Origin: Cesiribacteraceae bacterium YIM B00369
Lineage (GTDB): Bacteria; Bacteroidota; Bacteroidia; Cytophagales; Cyclobacteriaceae
Assembly: GCA_017948555.1 (NCBI GenBank)
Contig: JAFMYY010000018.1
Span: 39,378 to 103,377 of the forward strand
Direction: 5' to 3'
Length of the DNA stretch: 64,000 nt
The notes below the pieces were generated by a model. That model made no database searches and was not told the DNA's origin. It saw nothing but the letters and a program-made list of their open reading frames with translations. Shown here piece by piece: positions 53,585-62,135 of the stretch; the first letter of the stretch is position 1; the number at the start of each line of letters is the position of its first letter. The translations under genes were made by a program, and so were the position numbers.

Positions 53585-54376
53585 ATGAATATCGATCCAC
53601 AACAGGTTCATTCCATTCGGGTAACTTTTGACGCCGGCAGCCATGTACCTCCACCCTACCATTATGCATACCAGCTGGAAGTAAACCTGGCAGAAAACGG
53701 AACTCCCGGAACATATGAAATAAAGTACCTGCATCGCGAAGAACTGACTGAAGAGGAGATTTTTGATGAAGGATTCACTCTGGAAGATGACTGGGAATGG
53801 CAGGGCAGCCTGCCTGAAAACTGGAGGGAAGCGATAAAAACGCAAATTCAGAAACAAAGCTGGCCAAAAAAACCCGAACTGCCCGATGCCGGCGAACCTG
53901 TGCTGATCATCAGACTGCTGGATGCTGACAACAAAGAAATATTTGAAGGCAGTCCTGCCGACCCCTCCACCTGGGACTATTTTCTCCAGGAACTGATTCA
54001 GGCCATATTCGAAATTGGTGAAAAAGAAGCTCCATTCTTTTTAGAGTACAGGGAAATAAGCTCCGGAAAAGGAGAGCTGGCAATCCAGATGGAGGCCTCC
54101 TTTGCGCAACGTACCATTGTGGCCACAAAAATTCAGGATGGAAAGGAAGCGGGTACTGCAACGCCTGACTGGAAAGAGCTCAAACAGCTAATGAAAGTTA
54201 TTTATTTACCGGATTATGATTATGACCAGGCCCGCGTACAGGAACCTAAAAAGCGTGGTAAATATTTATATACAGGCGAAGGCCTGTGGTTTAAGTTTGG
54301 AGAAGGTCTGAAGGAGCCAAACAAAAATTCTGATAGCCTTGAGCGGCTTGAAAAGGAACTCAAGGAGTTGTTTTAA
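53585..54376 (+). CDS. Hypothetical cytoplasmic protein
   Basis: 263 residues from ATG 53585 (a TTG four codons earlier is possible). Not recognised. Acidic, no signal peptide or membrane helix. N-terminal half beta-rich (SIRVTFDAGSHVPPPYHYAY), C-terminal half helical ending in SLERLEKELKELF. Stands alone before a strong terminator. Function unknown. Confidence 0.7.
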   Translation: MNIDPQQVHSIRVTFDAGSHVPPPYHYAYQLEVNLAENGTPGTYEIKYLHREELTEEEIFDEGFTLEDDWEWQGSLPENWREAIKTQIQKQSWPKKPELPDAGEPVLIIRLLDADNKEIFEGSPADPSTWDYFLQELIQAIFEIGEKEAPFFLEYREISSGKGELAIQMEASFAQRTIVATKIQDGKEAGTATPDWKELKQLMKVIYLPDYDYDQARVQEPKKRGKYLYTGEGLWFKFGEGLKEPNKNSDSLERLEKELKELF

Positions 54377-54433
54377 AGAGAAGCAGGAGAGCTACTCTTT
54401 CCCCCTATATTACCCTCCCCTGATACATTTTCT

Positions 54434-54485
54434 GCCGGACTTAAATTCTTGCAGCAAAACATTGCTGTAAGAATTTAAGTCCGGC
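54434..54485. terminator. Very long bidirectional hairpin
   Basis: 24-bp arms at 54434-54457 and 54462-54485 with four-base loop AACA; all pairs are complementary except one G-T. Starts GCCGGACTTAAATTC. Between convergent genes; T-rich on both outer sides. Confidence 0.8.
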
Positions 54486-54514
54486 AATTTTGTTAATCAG
54501 TCCGGTAATGGATC

Positions 54515-55324
54515 TTATTTGCTTTTCAGTTTTATTACCTCCTGCTGGAGGTCCATTACTATATTGGCAAGTTTATCCAGGGTCATATCTGCTTTTGTTT
54601 CAGGATCCGGAAACTGCAGGCTGATAAAGGCTTTTGCTTCCCATATTTCCATCACATCTTCGAGAGATACTTCAAAAGGAGAATACGTTTTATTATCGGA
54701 AACCAGGAACAGCTTTCCATTCTCTTCCACATAATTAAAAACCCGTTTATACACCACCCCTTCTTTTCCTGAAACGATCACATAGGTTTTTCCATTGCGG
54801 ATATCTTTATAACTTTCCACATATTGGCCTATAACGACAGTACCCGACTGCATAGGCAGCATTGAATCGCCGCTGATTTCAAAAGCACGGTAAGTGCCGT
54901 TTCCGGGGAGCATTGGCAACTGAAAGCGGGGGAGCTCCTCCAGGTATTCAGGATCAGAAAAACCATTAAGGTAGCCTGCAGCAGCTTTCTGAGGTACCAG
55001 TTCAATATTTTCTCTTTCTTCTTTATCAACCGTGATAGACAGGACCTTTAACTTCTCTGCAGGAGGCTGAGCTTTAGTCTGTTGTTCAGCAAGGTTCTGC
55101 AACTCCTGTCTGCTCATGTTGCTTACATCTTTGCTGATCAGGATATCAACAGAAACCCCAAACTCCCTGGCCATATTCTGAAGGTTATTCAGGCGGGGAT
55201 CAGCTCGGCCTTCTTCATATGCTCCCAGCAAAGACCGCTTGATGCCTATTTTTTCCGCAAACTGCTCCTGGGTAAATCCCAGTTGCTTACGCAGTGCTTT
55301 TATATTGTTGCTTACGATGCTCAT
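54515..55324 (-). CDS. XRE-family regulator with S24 (LexA-like) peptidase domain
   Basis: 269 residues. N-terminal helix-turn-helix (about 6-64, LGFTQEQFAEKIGIKRSLLGAYEEGR), linker, then a LexA/CI-type self-cleavage domain: scissile Ala116-Gly117 in AAAGY, Ser154 in SGDSMLPM and Lys193 in VYKRVF. It can therefore be a repressor inactivated by self-cleavage, as in SOS- or stress-induced systems. Its upstream region has a TTTGCTAAAATTTTTACCAA near-palindrome, and similar TAGTAAA sites lie at the next divergent promoter pair. Confidence 0.9.
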   Translation of the reverse strand: MSIVSNNIKALRKQLGFTQEQFAEKIGIKRSLLGAYEEGRADPRLNNLQNMAREFGVSVDILISKDVSNMSRQELQNLAEQQTKAQPPAEKLKVLSITVDKEERENIELVPQKAAAGYLNGFSDPEYLEELPRFQLPMLPGNGTYRAFEISGDSMLPMQSGTVVIGQYVESYKDIRNGKTYVIVSGKEGVVYKRVFNYVEENGKLFLVSDNKTYSPFEVSLEDVMEIWEAKAFISLQFPDPETKADMTLDKLANIVMDLQQEVIKLKSK

Positions 55325-55448
55325 TGTATGAAAGTATCCTGTATGGTAAATTAAACAGTATCAGTATTATTGCCGGCAACTAAAACCCGGTTTTCAGACT
55401 TCAAATCCTTTTCATTACTAACACCATAAAGGTAAAAAAAATTGGCGG

Positions 55449-55468
55449 TTTGCTAAAATTTTTACCAA
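55449..55468. promoter_or_regulatory. Operator-like near-palindrome upstream of the S24 regulator
   Basis: TTTGCTAAAATTTTTACCAA: TTGCTAAAA against the inverted TTGGTAAAAA. AT-rich; a plausible autoregulatory site, shown only by pattern. Confidence 0.4.
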
Positions 55469-55550
55469 CTCTATTTTTCCTGCCTTTCAAATCAATTACA
55501 GAAAGCTAAATAAAAAATTAAAACTAATATAATTAGCTTCCTTTTGATGA

Positions 55551-55844
55551 TTAACCTTCAAAAAAAATGAATCCGCTTTTTTGGCAGGCCTCTTTGCCAA
55601 TAGTGTAAAAGCTTGAATGGTGCTGGAAGCTGTGGTTCCCCATTAAAGAAATTCGCTCTTTGATTATACCCACCACTTCTTTCAGGGTAAGGCTGGCATC
55701 TACCAGCATGTGGCCACGGGTGTTTTTTTTCAGCTCAGGCTGCTCAGCAGAAAAGCGAACCTGGCAACGGGTACCGCTCAGACGTTTGCTGGAAAGTTTT
55801 ACACGGATATCAGAATAGCTTGTGAGTGTTGGCTGGTAGTTCAT
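55551..55844 (-). CDS. Small hypothetical protein
   Basis: 97 residues, ATG at 55844 (MNYQPTLTSYSDIRVKLSS). No known motif. The N-terminal part looks beta (RVKLSSKRLSGTRCQVRFS); the C-terminal part has helix then NHSFQHHSSFYTIGKEACQKSGF. Divergent from the TcmP-like gene, with the shared 170-base region holding operator-like repeats, and located just upstream of the S24 regulator on its strand. Coding status is fairly likely; function unknown. Confidence 0.55.
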   Translation of the reverse strand: MNYQPTLTSYSDIRVKLSSKRLSGTRCQVRFSAEQPELKKNTRGHMLVDASLTLKEVVGIIKERISLMGNHSFQHHSSFYTIGKEACQKSGFIFFEG

Positions 55845-55855
55845 AGCAGAAGTTG

Positions 55856-55929
55856 TTTACTATATTTATTAGTTTTATATACTCATAAATTTAGTAAATG
55901 GTTTCTTAAAACCAAAATTATTAGTAAAT
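55856..55929. promoter_or_regulatory. Operator-like repeats in the divergent promoter region
   Basis: TTAGTAAAT occurs at 55891-55899 and 55921-55929, exactly 30 bases apart, with an inverted TTTACTA at 55856-55862. Spacing of about three helix turns suits cooperative binding by one dimeric regulator, perhaps the nearby S24 protein. Confidence 0.45.
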
Positions 55930-56016
55930 TTTTATTTCTTTTGCAGATAATCCCGATAGCCTTACGGCTTCCGTATATTTGCCAACTGAATTTGAGAAGG
56001 AGCTGGCCCGGCTTAC

Positions 56017-57165
56017 ATGAAGAAAAAAATAATAAATAAGGAAGCGACATATCTTCGCAGGAAACTGGAACTTTACGAAAGTTTCCTGTTCCGTTATTTG
56101 CCCCGGATAACTTCTTTATCATACGTTACCCGCCTGAATATTTATGATGCTTTTGGCCGCTTTGGCACCGACAGGTCCGGCAGCCAGGGAAGCCCTGCTC
56201 TTTTATTTGAGGCCCTGCGCAAACAACGGCAGCACCAGCTGCGCAAAAGACTACCTCTCAAACCAGTATCGCTAACCTTACTTCATCCGCCGGAGCAGGT
56301 TAAAACCTACCGCAATGCGCTGGAATACCTCCAGGTAAATAATGCTGCCAGCAATACCTGCAAACTCGACAGCTGGGCCGTACCATTCAATCAGGGAGCC
56401 GGCAAAGTCAGCAGACAAAGTCAGCAGCAGCCTGCCAGTGAAAAACACCTGCTGATGCTCGATCCTCTGGGCCTGCCGCAATTCCTTTTTCAGGATGTGC
56501 CTAACCTGGCAGAAAAGAAAGTTGACATCATTATTTGCCTGCCCCTTTCCCAATTATGGCAGCTGCATGCAAAGCCCGAAAAAACAATTCCATCAGCAGA
56601 AGTAGCGGAACTGAAAGGGCTGCTGGACCAGCTCTTTCCGGCCGACCATCCTTACTGGTCGCCTGAGCCGGAGGCAGCTGCCTATATGGATTATCTGAAG
56701 CAGGCTTTCAGCAAAGACGACAAGCTGTTTACAGCCCTTGAGCCTGCCGGCACTGAGGTACCCGAAACGGCACTGCTGGCGATAAGCACCGATGCTTTTA
56801 TGATGGAAAAAATGCTTATGGCGCTTCAGGAGTTACGGCCTGCCGCCGCCACTCCACCGGGACAGCAATTGGATATTTTCGGACTTGCCCGGCCCACTGA
56901 AAATCAATCCGGTTTTGGAGAGGAGGTTTTGGCATTGCTGCCGGAGGAAAGAGATAATCAGCAACTGTATGTGAAAGGATTGAAAGCCGGGCTGCTGCCT
57001 GCACAGCTAATGGATGGGCTCCTGCAACTGCTGCAGGAAGGGAAGCTGGAAATAAAAGACGACAGGAATAAGCCACTTACCACTACTCCTCCTAACTGCT
57101 TAAGTTATACCGCCTTTAAAGCCGCAAAGCCTGTTTGCTTTTTCAGCCTGAAGGAAGTAATATAA
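56017..57165 (+). CDS. TcmP-like (three-Cys-motif partner) protein, divergent
   Basis: 382 residues. The N-terminus RRKLELYESFLFRYLPRI (14-31), then RLNIYDAFGRFGTDRSGSQGSPALLFEAL (39-67) matches the layout of TcmP proteins (K/H helix, xxYIDxFAGxGxxxxGxxGSPL), which look like Rossmann/methyltransferase-type folds. LLMLDPLGLPQF and VDIIICLPLSQLWQ further support a nucleotide- or SAM-binding fold. The usual radical-SAM three-Cys partner is absent nearby. ATG at 56017. Role unknown; assignment moderate. Confidence 0.6.
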   Translation: MKKKIINKEATYLRRKLELYESFLFRYLPRITSLSYVTRLNIYDAFGRFGTDRSGSQGSPALLFEALRKQRQHQLRKRLPLKPVSLTLLHPPEQVKTYRNALEYLQVNNAASNTCKLDSWAVPFNQGAGKVSRQSQQQPASEKHLLMLDPLGLPQFLFQDVPNLAEKKVDIIICLPLSQLWQLHAKPEKTIPSAEVAELKGLLDQLFPADHPYWSPEPEAAAYMDYLKQAFSKDDKLFTALEPAGTEVPETALLAISTDAFMMEKMLMALQELRPAAATPPGQQLDIFGLARPTENQSGFGEEVLALLPEERDNQQLYVKGLKAGLLPAQLMDGLLQLLQEGKLEIKDDRNKPLTTTPPNCLSYTAFKAAKPVCFFSLKEVI

Positions 57166-57251
57166 TTGATACAAAAATTCTTTTGAAGATGAACGTTTGG
57201 CCTTAGCTTAGCATTATAAAAGCAAAATTAAACCTAACACCTGCAATAATA

Positions 57252-57581
57252 ATGAGCACTAAATCCACTGCCGGTTTCATTAAACGCTTCCGTTTAATAG
57301 GAACACTGGAAGGAGCCTCCTTTCTGATTCTTTTACTCATTGCCATGCCACTTAAATATATGGCCGGCATTCCTGAAATGGTAAAATATGTTGGCTGGGC
57401 ACACGGCCTTTTGTTTGTCCTGTACCTGCTTGTTGTGGCACAGGCAAAATTTATATTAAACTGGTCGCTGAAGCAGGTATTCTTTGCTGTGGTGGCATCG
57501 GTAATACCCTTCGGGCCTTTTATAATCGACCGCCGGTTTCTGAAAGAAGCCGAAGCAGCACAGGCTTTAAAAGCCAGATAG
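57252..57581 (+). CDS. DUF3817 membrane protein
   Basis: 109 residues with three hydrophobic helices (about 20-38, 45-67, 75-95). FRLIGTLEGASFLILLLIAMPLKYM and VGWAHGLLFVLYLL are DUF3817 patterns (YdzA-like). Small inner-membrane protein of unknown role. Separated from the TcmP-like gene by 86 bases. Confidence 0.87.
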   Translation: MSTKSTAGFIKRFRLIGTLEGASFLILLLIAMPLKYMAGIPEMVKYVGWAHGLLFVLYLLVVAQAKFILNWSLKQVFFAVVASVIPFGPFIIDRRFLKEAEAAQALKAR

Positions 57582-57609
57582 TATTCGGCATCCTCAGGTT
57601 CCTTCCACA

Positions 57610-57625
57610 GACGGACTTTAAAGTC
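57610..57625. repeat. Perfect 16-bp palindrome
   Basis: CGGACTTTAAAGTCCG, 29 bases past the DUF3817 stop. Without a loop it is more like a DNA site or a compact terminator stem. Its CGGACTT half resembles the start of the long hairpin at 54434. Confidence 0.5.
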
Positions 57626-57662
57626 CGGAGGTAATAATACCTGCCCTATTGTGCATAAAAAA

Positions 57663-57693
57663 ACACCTGACAGGCATTAAAACTGTCAGGTGT
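57663..57693 (-). terminator. Terminator after the small membrane protein
   Basis: ACACCTGACAG/CTGTCAGGTGT, 11 bp, loop GCATTAAAA-like; on the minus strand followed by seven T. Confidence 0.85.
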
Positions 57694-57722
57694 AAAATGT
57701 ATTTTTTGCTTATTTCCGGAAT

Positions 57723-57923
57723 TTACTTCCTTCCTGCAGCAGCCATTATTAAGCCCACAACCAGCACAACCACACTTATAATTACCGGCGTCCAGTTAGC
57801 TGAGCTTACAGCCACATCAACACCAAGCAGGCTAAAGCTTTCTGAATCCTGCATCGCCTGTATTCCAAATACAACGGCTCCAATAGCACCAATAACCGAT
57901 AAAATTATTCCGATAGTTCTCAT
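57723..57923 (-). CDS. Small two-helix membrane protein, DUF3185-like
   Basis: 66 residues. Two hydrophobic helices: IGIILSVIGAIGAVVFGI (3-20) and VIISVVVLVVGLIMAAA (47-63) joined by a polar loop. The pattern resembles DUF3185 proteins. ATG at 57923 and a strong terminator immediately after support a real gene. Function unknown. Confidence 0.75.
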   Translation of the reverse strand: MRTIGIILSVIGAIGAVVFGIQAMQDSESFSLLGVDVAVSSANWTPVIISVVVLVVGLIMAAAGRK

Positions 57924-57991
57924 ATAATATTCTAACCGTTAATTAATATACCTGAAAAGCAAAAAGAAGATCAATTGTTTTAATCCTGCTA

Positions 57992-58588
57992 TCAGTCTTC
58001 TAAATATGTTTCAAAATTAATTTTGAACACCTGGTAAGTTTCCTTTGCAGCCAACACCACCTGCTCCTGTGCTTCTGGTTTATTTCCCTCCTGCTGTAAT
58101 ACCGTTAAAAAGCTTTTCCACTGCTTTCCGGTTTCTCCGCCATAGCAGCCAAAGTAATGAAAGTTATCAATACCCGCAAGGTTTTCATTTTTCCTTAATG
58201 CTTTTACAATTACCATTCCACCCAGAGTAGCGCCCTCCATCACATACATACAGCCTAAAAGACCAAATGGCAGCCCGATTTCAGGCCCCGAACCTGCAGG
58301 CTGCAGCTCATCAAGCTCCTCTTCGCTAATTCCCAGCTCTGCCAGATCCTTCCGGATCAGGGGCATTTTCCTGCGCTCAGCATAGCTAAGGTCGGGAAAA
58401 AGATCGCCCACTCCTGCCTGCTCCAGCCGCTCCTCCAGAGCCCGGTGCACCAGGTAATGAACCTTGATTAATTTCCTGTACTCATCCGGTGTAAGAGATC
58501 CGTCCACGATCTTCTCCGATAAACCTACAGCCTCCAAAGCATCATGATCGCCCCGTGTTTCCTGCCTTATTTGTTCCAGTATGTCCAT
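57992..58588 (-). CDS. Heme oxygenase-like protein, biliverdin-producing type
   Basis: 198 residues, helical. Proximal His15 in TRGDHDALE, then the distal-helix glycines in YVMEGATLGGMVIVKAL (about 113-130) and FHYFGCYGGETGKQWKSF. Family enzymes open haem to biliverdin, CO and Fe2+; in several bacteria the biliverdin feeds a phytochrome. No bacteriophytochrome gene is adjacent. RecQ lies upstream 90 bases away on the same strand. Confidence 0.87.
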   Translation of the reverse strand: MDILEQIRQETRGDHDALEAVGLSEKIVDGSLTPDEYRKLIKVHYLVHRALEERLEQAGVGDLFPDLSYAERRKMPLIRKDLAELGISEEELDELQPAGSGPEIGLPFGLLGCMYVMEGATLGGMVIVKALRKNENLAGIDNFHYFGCYGGETGKQWKSFLTVLQQEGNKPEAQEQVVLAAKETYQVFKINFETYLED

Positions 58589-58678
58589 TTGTTAATGCGC
58601 TAATTTTTTATCTCCAGAAGTGCCTGTCCGCAAATCTGTCTCTCATCTGTTATTTCATTCCTTCATTCAGGATTATAC

Positions 58679-60601
58679 TCACTGCTTTAACTCCAGCACG
58701 CCGTTCTTATTATACTGCAACGATTCTTCGTCGAGCATTGTACGGATGGTGTGGAGCAACAGTTTCTCTTTTCTTTTCTGCAGGCTCAGCTTCTTTACCA
58801 GTTCATCCACAGGAAAAGGCTGAAGCTTAAGCGCAGTATAAACCTGTTGCCTCATCCTGAAAACCTCATCCTCCTCCCACCAGTCGGGCTGCTTTTTCCG
58901 GATGCAGGTATCACATACGCCACAGCGTTCATAATCATATTCATTAAAATAATCCAGCAGCATACTTGTCCGGCAGCGCTCATTATCCAGCACATAGGCT
59001 TTTACAGCTGCTACTTTTTTCAGGTATATCTCCTTCCGCTCCTCAAGCTTTTTTTGCTGAAGAGGCAGACGTGCTGCATCATAACGGGAGGTTAGAAAAG
59101 TAAGCTGTGGCCTGTCCTTCTGTGGCTCATACTCCAGCACCTCCATCTTGTGCATCATTTCAAGCTTCCGCTTTACATCGGCCACGGAGGTTTTTAAAAG
59201 GCCCGCAAGACCACTTTCAGATACCTTCTGGAAAACAGAAAACAGCTCTCCTCCATACAGCCTTAAAAGTCCTTTTATAACCGGCTCCAGTGCAAAATTT
59301 GCGATCTGGAAAGCATATAGTTCCTGACTGCTCAGCCGGAAAAGCACCTTTGAGGGAGCATAAAAATTCTCTGTCAGCTGAATAAACCCTTCCTCTTCAA
59401 GCTTTTTTATACAATAGTAAGTAGTAAGCGGATGCAGCTGGTAGGTTTTACAAAAATCATCAATATCGAAATCGTAGGAAGTTAACAGGCTGCTGCCTAC
59501 TGCTATTTTAAAATAGTTTGCCAGTGCCTGGTATACTCTTTTAATTTCTGCCACAGGGGGGAACTGCAGCTTTGCCCGCTCCTCCAGTTCTTCCAGGTCT
59601 TTGGCCTGATACAGGGCAACGGCATAGGCCTTCTTCTCATCCCGTCCGGCCCTTCCGGCTTCCTGGTAATAGGCTTCCAGCGTATCGGGCAGGTCAAGGT
59701 GCACCACCAGCCGTACATCGGGTTTGTCGATTCCCATTCCAAAAGCATTGGTAGCCACCATCAGCCTGATCTTATTCTTCTGCCAGGCTTCCTGCTTATA
59801 GCTTCGCTCATCGTTGGTAAGGCCGGCATGGTAATAGTCTGCCGAAATTCCCTGCCTCCTCAGCTCTTTGGCCACTAACTGGCAGCGTTTTCTGCTACGG
59901 GCATAAATAACGCCTGAGCCGGGCACCTTTTTAATTATTTCAATCAGCTTTGCTTCTTTATTCTCCTCAAAGCGTACATTATAAGATAAGTTCTCACGGG
60001 CAAAGCTTTTGCGGAAAAATGCCCTGTTCTTCGAAAAAGCAAGGCTCTCCTGAATTTCCAGGGATACTTTTTCTGTAGCAGTGGCGGTTAAGGCAATACA
60101 GTTTACACCGGGCAGGAGCTTGCGAAACGCTGCAATTTCAAGGTAGGGAGGCCTGAAATCGTAGCCCCACTGCGAAATACAATGCGCCTCATCAACAGCA
60201 ATCAGAGAAACGTTCATCCGCTTCGTCCGCTCCTGCATTAATTCTGTTTTCAGCCGCTCCGGAGATACATACAAAAATTTTACCTGCCCGTAAATGCAGT
60301 TATCCAGCGTAATATCAATTTCCCGTTTCCCCATGCCGGAGTAGATGGCATAGGCAGGAATGCCCTTACTTTTCAACTGCTCCACCTGGTCCTTCATCAG
60401 GGCGATGAGAGGAGAAACCACAATACAGATTCCTTCACGGGCCAAGGCCGGCACCTGAAAACAAACTGATTTCCCGCCCCCGGTAGGCAGGAGCGCCAGC
60501 ACATCCTTCCCCTCCAGCACTGCCTGAACAATCTCTTCCTGCAGCGGACGAAAGGCTGAAAAGCCCCAAACTTTTTTAAGTATGTCTACCGGCTTTGTCA
60601 A
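58679..60601 (-). CDS. recQ: ATP-dependent DNA helicase RecQ
   Basis: 640 residues, SF2 helicase. Walker A LLPTGGGKSVCF (Lys44), DEAH in AVDEAHCISQWGYDFR, SAT-like ALTATAT, motif VI YYQEAGRAGRD, and an RQC zinc site with CGVCDTC near 545-555. The C-terminal HRDC domain seems absent, which is common in this length class. Bacteroidota often carry several RecQ paralogues. Unwinds DNA 3'-5' in repair of stalled forks. Confidence 0.94.
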   Translation of the reverse strand: MTKPVDILKKVWGFSAFRPLQEEIVQAVLEGKDVLALLPTGGGKSVCFQVPALAREGICIVVSPLIALMKDQVEQLKSKGIPAYAIYSGMGKREIDITLDNCIYGQVKFLYVSPERLKTELMQERTKRMNVSLIAVDEAHCISQWGYDFRPPYLEIAAFRKLLPGVNCIALTATATEKVSLEIQESLAFSKNRAFFRKSFARENLSYNVRFEENKEAKLIEIIKKVPGSGVIYARSRKRCQLVAKELRRQGISADYYHAGLTNDERSYKQEAWQKNKIRLMVATNAFGMGIDKPDVRLVVHLDLPDTLEAYYQEAGRAGRDEKKAYAVALYQAKDLEELEERAKLQFPPVAEIKRVYQALANYFKIAVGSSLLTSYDFDIDDFCKTYQLHPLTTYYCIKKLEEEGFIQLTENFYAPSKVLFRLSSQELYAFQIANFALEPVIKGLLRLYGGELFSVFQKVSESGLAGLLKTSVADVKRKLEMMHKMEVLEYEPQKDRPQLTFLTSRYDAARLPLQQKKLEERKEIYLKKVAAVKAYVLDNERCRTSMLLDYFNEYDYERCGVCDTCIRKKQPDWWEEDEVFRMRQQVYTALKLQPFPVDELVKKLSLQKRKEKLLLHTIRTMLDEESLQYNKNGVLELKQ

Positions 60602-60703
60602 TTATGTTTATAGTGAAACAGAACTAAACTTTTGTTCAATGCCTAAAATAAATTCAAACAATCCTTAATCAGAAAAAATATTCAATATGAATCTTGTTTT
60701 TTT

Positions 60704-61390
60704 CTATTTCTTACTTTTCTTTCTATTATCCAGCCTGAAGTTAATCGGCACTACCATAGAGGTGACTACGGGCTCCCCGTTCAGTTTTGCGGGAATCCAT
60801 TCATCCGGTATTAATTTCACTACCCTCAGGGCTTCCTCTTCACAGCCCTCACCAATGCCTTTTAAAATTTTCTCATTCACCATTTCTCCTTTTTCAGTAA
60901 TTTCAAAAGAGATATATACCCTTCCCTGCACTCCTTTCCGGTTTGCGGAGGCCGGATAGCGCAAATTTTTTCCAATTATTCCATAAAATTCAGATACCCC
61001 TCCTATCAGGACAGCCTGCTCAATAGTTGTATCAGCCTCAGATGTCGTATGAATAAACCCTTCATTGAACAATAATTGCTTATTAGAGTAATCATACCTT
61101 TGCATCAATTCCCCCTTTCTATCATAAAACTCCCACACACCAGTTTTAATATTATTATCATACTGCCCTGTCACTTCAACCTTCTCAAAATAGATTCGTT
61201 TATATTGGCCATGCTTAACTGAAGGGTTTTCTTTTAAAACAGAATATTCTTCAATAACCCACTTATTACCAGGATGCTCTGCTTTTACCAATTCAAGATC
61301 CTGAGAATGGCCATTAAAAGCTGAAATAACAAAAGAGACAAACAGAAATAACCTTACTATTGTTGAGAAAAAGGAAAATGGTAGCTTCAT
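60704..61390 (-). CDS. TonB C-terminal domain protein with MORN/YwqK-like repeats
   Basis: 228 residues from ATG 61390 (a frame-extended start overlaps hisIE). Signal-like hydrophobic N-terminus (FFSTIVRLFLFVSFVISAF). Middle: repeats such as GQYDNNIKTGVWEFYDRKGEL, like YwqK/MORN. C-terminus (about 145-220): TonB-C fold, with RYPASANRKGVQGRVYISFEI and EEALRVVKLIPDEWIPAKLNGEPV. Such exported TonB-C proteins are common in Bacteroidota; role unclear. Starts 10 bases after hisIE, but probably functionally unrelated. Confidence 0.84.
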   Translation of the reverse strand: MKLPFSFFSTIVRLFLFVSFVISAFNGHSQDLELVKAEHPGNKWVIEEYSVLKENPSVKHGQYKRIYFEKVEVTGQYDNNIKTGVWEFYDRKGELMQRYDYSNKQLLFNEGFIHTTSEADTTIEQAVLIGGVSEFYGIIGKNLRYPASANRKGVQGRVYISFEITEKGEMVNEKILKGIGEGCEEEALRVVKLIPDEWIPAKLNGEPVVTSMVVPINFRLDNRKKSKK

Positions 61391-61400
61391 CTTTAATATT

Positions 61401-62036
61401 TTATTTCTTCTGATGTCTTTGTTCAAGCACGCCAATTACCTCGTCGAGAGAATAACCTTTGGCTTCCAGCAAAACAAGATAGTGAAATAACAAATCCGCC
61501 GCTTCGCCCATAAAAAGATCTTTGTTATCATCTTTAGCTTCGATAACCAGCTCTACAGCTTCTTCTCCTACTTTTTGGGCTACCTTGTTAATTCCTTTGG
61601 CAAAAAGGGAAGCAGTATAAGATTTATCCGAAGGGTTTTCTTTCCTGTCTTTTATAATCTGCCTCAGCTGGTCAATAAAACCTGTCCTGCTGCTGTTGCT
61701 TTCATTAAAGCAGGTATCGGCCCCGGTGTGGCAGGTTGGTCCTTGAGGAACTGCCTTCACAAGAATTGTATCCCTGTCGCAGTCGATCATTATCTCCTCT
61801 GCAAGCAGAAAGTTACCGGAAGTTTCTCCTTTGGTCCAGAGGCGTTCTTTACTCCGGCTCCAGAAGGTTACTTTCCCTTCTTTCCGGGTTTTTTCCAGCG
61901 CCTCTTCGTTCATATAACCCAGCATCAATACTTTGCCGGTAGTAACATCCTGGATTACCGCAGGCAGCAGTCCGTTTCCTTTTTTAAAATCAGGATTGAA
62001 GGAGTCCTGAGCCTTTAGTTTTGAGTCTTGAGTCAT
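61401..62036 (-). CDS. hisIE: Bifunctional phosphoribosyl-AMP cyclohydrolase/phosphoribosyl-ATP diphosphatase HisIE
   Basis: 211 residues. Steps 2 and 3 of histidine synthesis. HisI half (about 15-115): FWSRSKERLWTKGETSGN, DCDRDTILVKAVPQGPTCHTG with zinc ligands, then HisE half (about 120-205): SYTASLFAKGINKVAQKVGEEAVELVIEAKD. Residues 1-14 (MTQDSKLKAQDSFN) are not conserved and are coded by GACTCAA-type intergenic repeat; conserved sequence begins at PDFKKGNGLLPAVIQD. Last his gene here. Confidence 0.95.
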   Translation of the reverse strand: MTQDSKLKAQDSFNPDFKKGNGLLPAVIQDVTTGKVLMLGYMNEEALEKTRKEGKVTFWSRSKERLWTKGETSGNFLLAEEIMIDCDRDTILVKAVPQGPTCHTGADTCFNESNSSRTGFIDQLRQIIKDRKENPSDKSYTASLFAKGINKVAQKVGEEAVELVIEAKDDNKDLFMGEAADLLFHYLVLLEAKGYSLDEVIGVLEQRHQKK

Positions 62037-62135
62037 TGCGTTATTTCGTTGCTCGTTGGTAGTTGTTCGTTGTTCGATTGTTGCTGGTGACCGGGTCTAT
62101 TGTCTATAGTCGATTGTCCAATGTCTGTCTGACCT
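62037..62135. repeat. Short-period repeats at hisF-hisIE junction
   Basis: Degenerate heptamer-like runs: (ACAACGA)-type sequence around 62044-62080 and GACAATCGACTATAGACAATAGAC (62098-62121 region, minus strand) up to the hisF stop; the GACTCAA class continues into hisIE. Confidence 0.5.

Noticed and set aside
55524..55550. AAGCTAA...TTAGCTT inverted repeat after the 97-residue gene
   Set aside because: Seven-bp arms with a long AT-rich loop; too weak to call a terminator.
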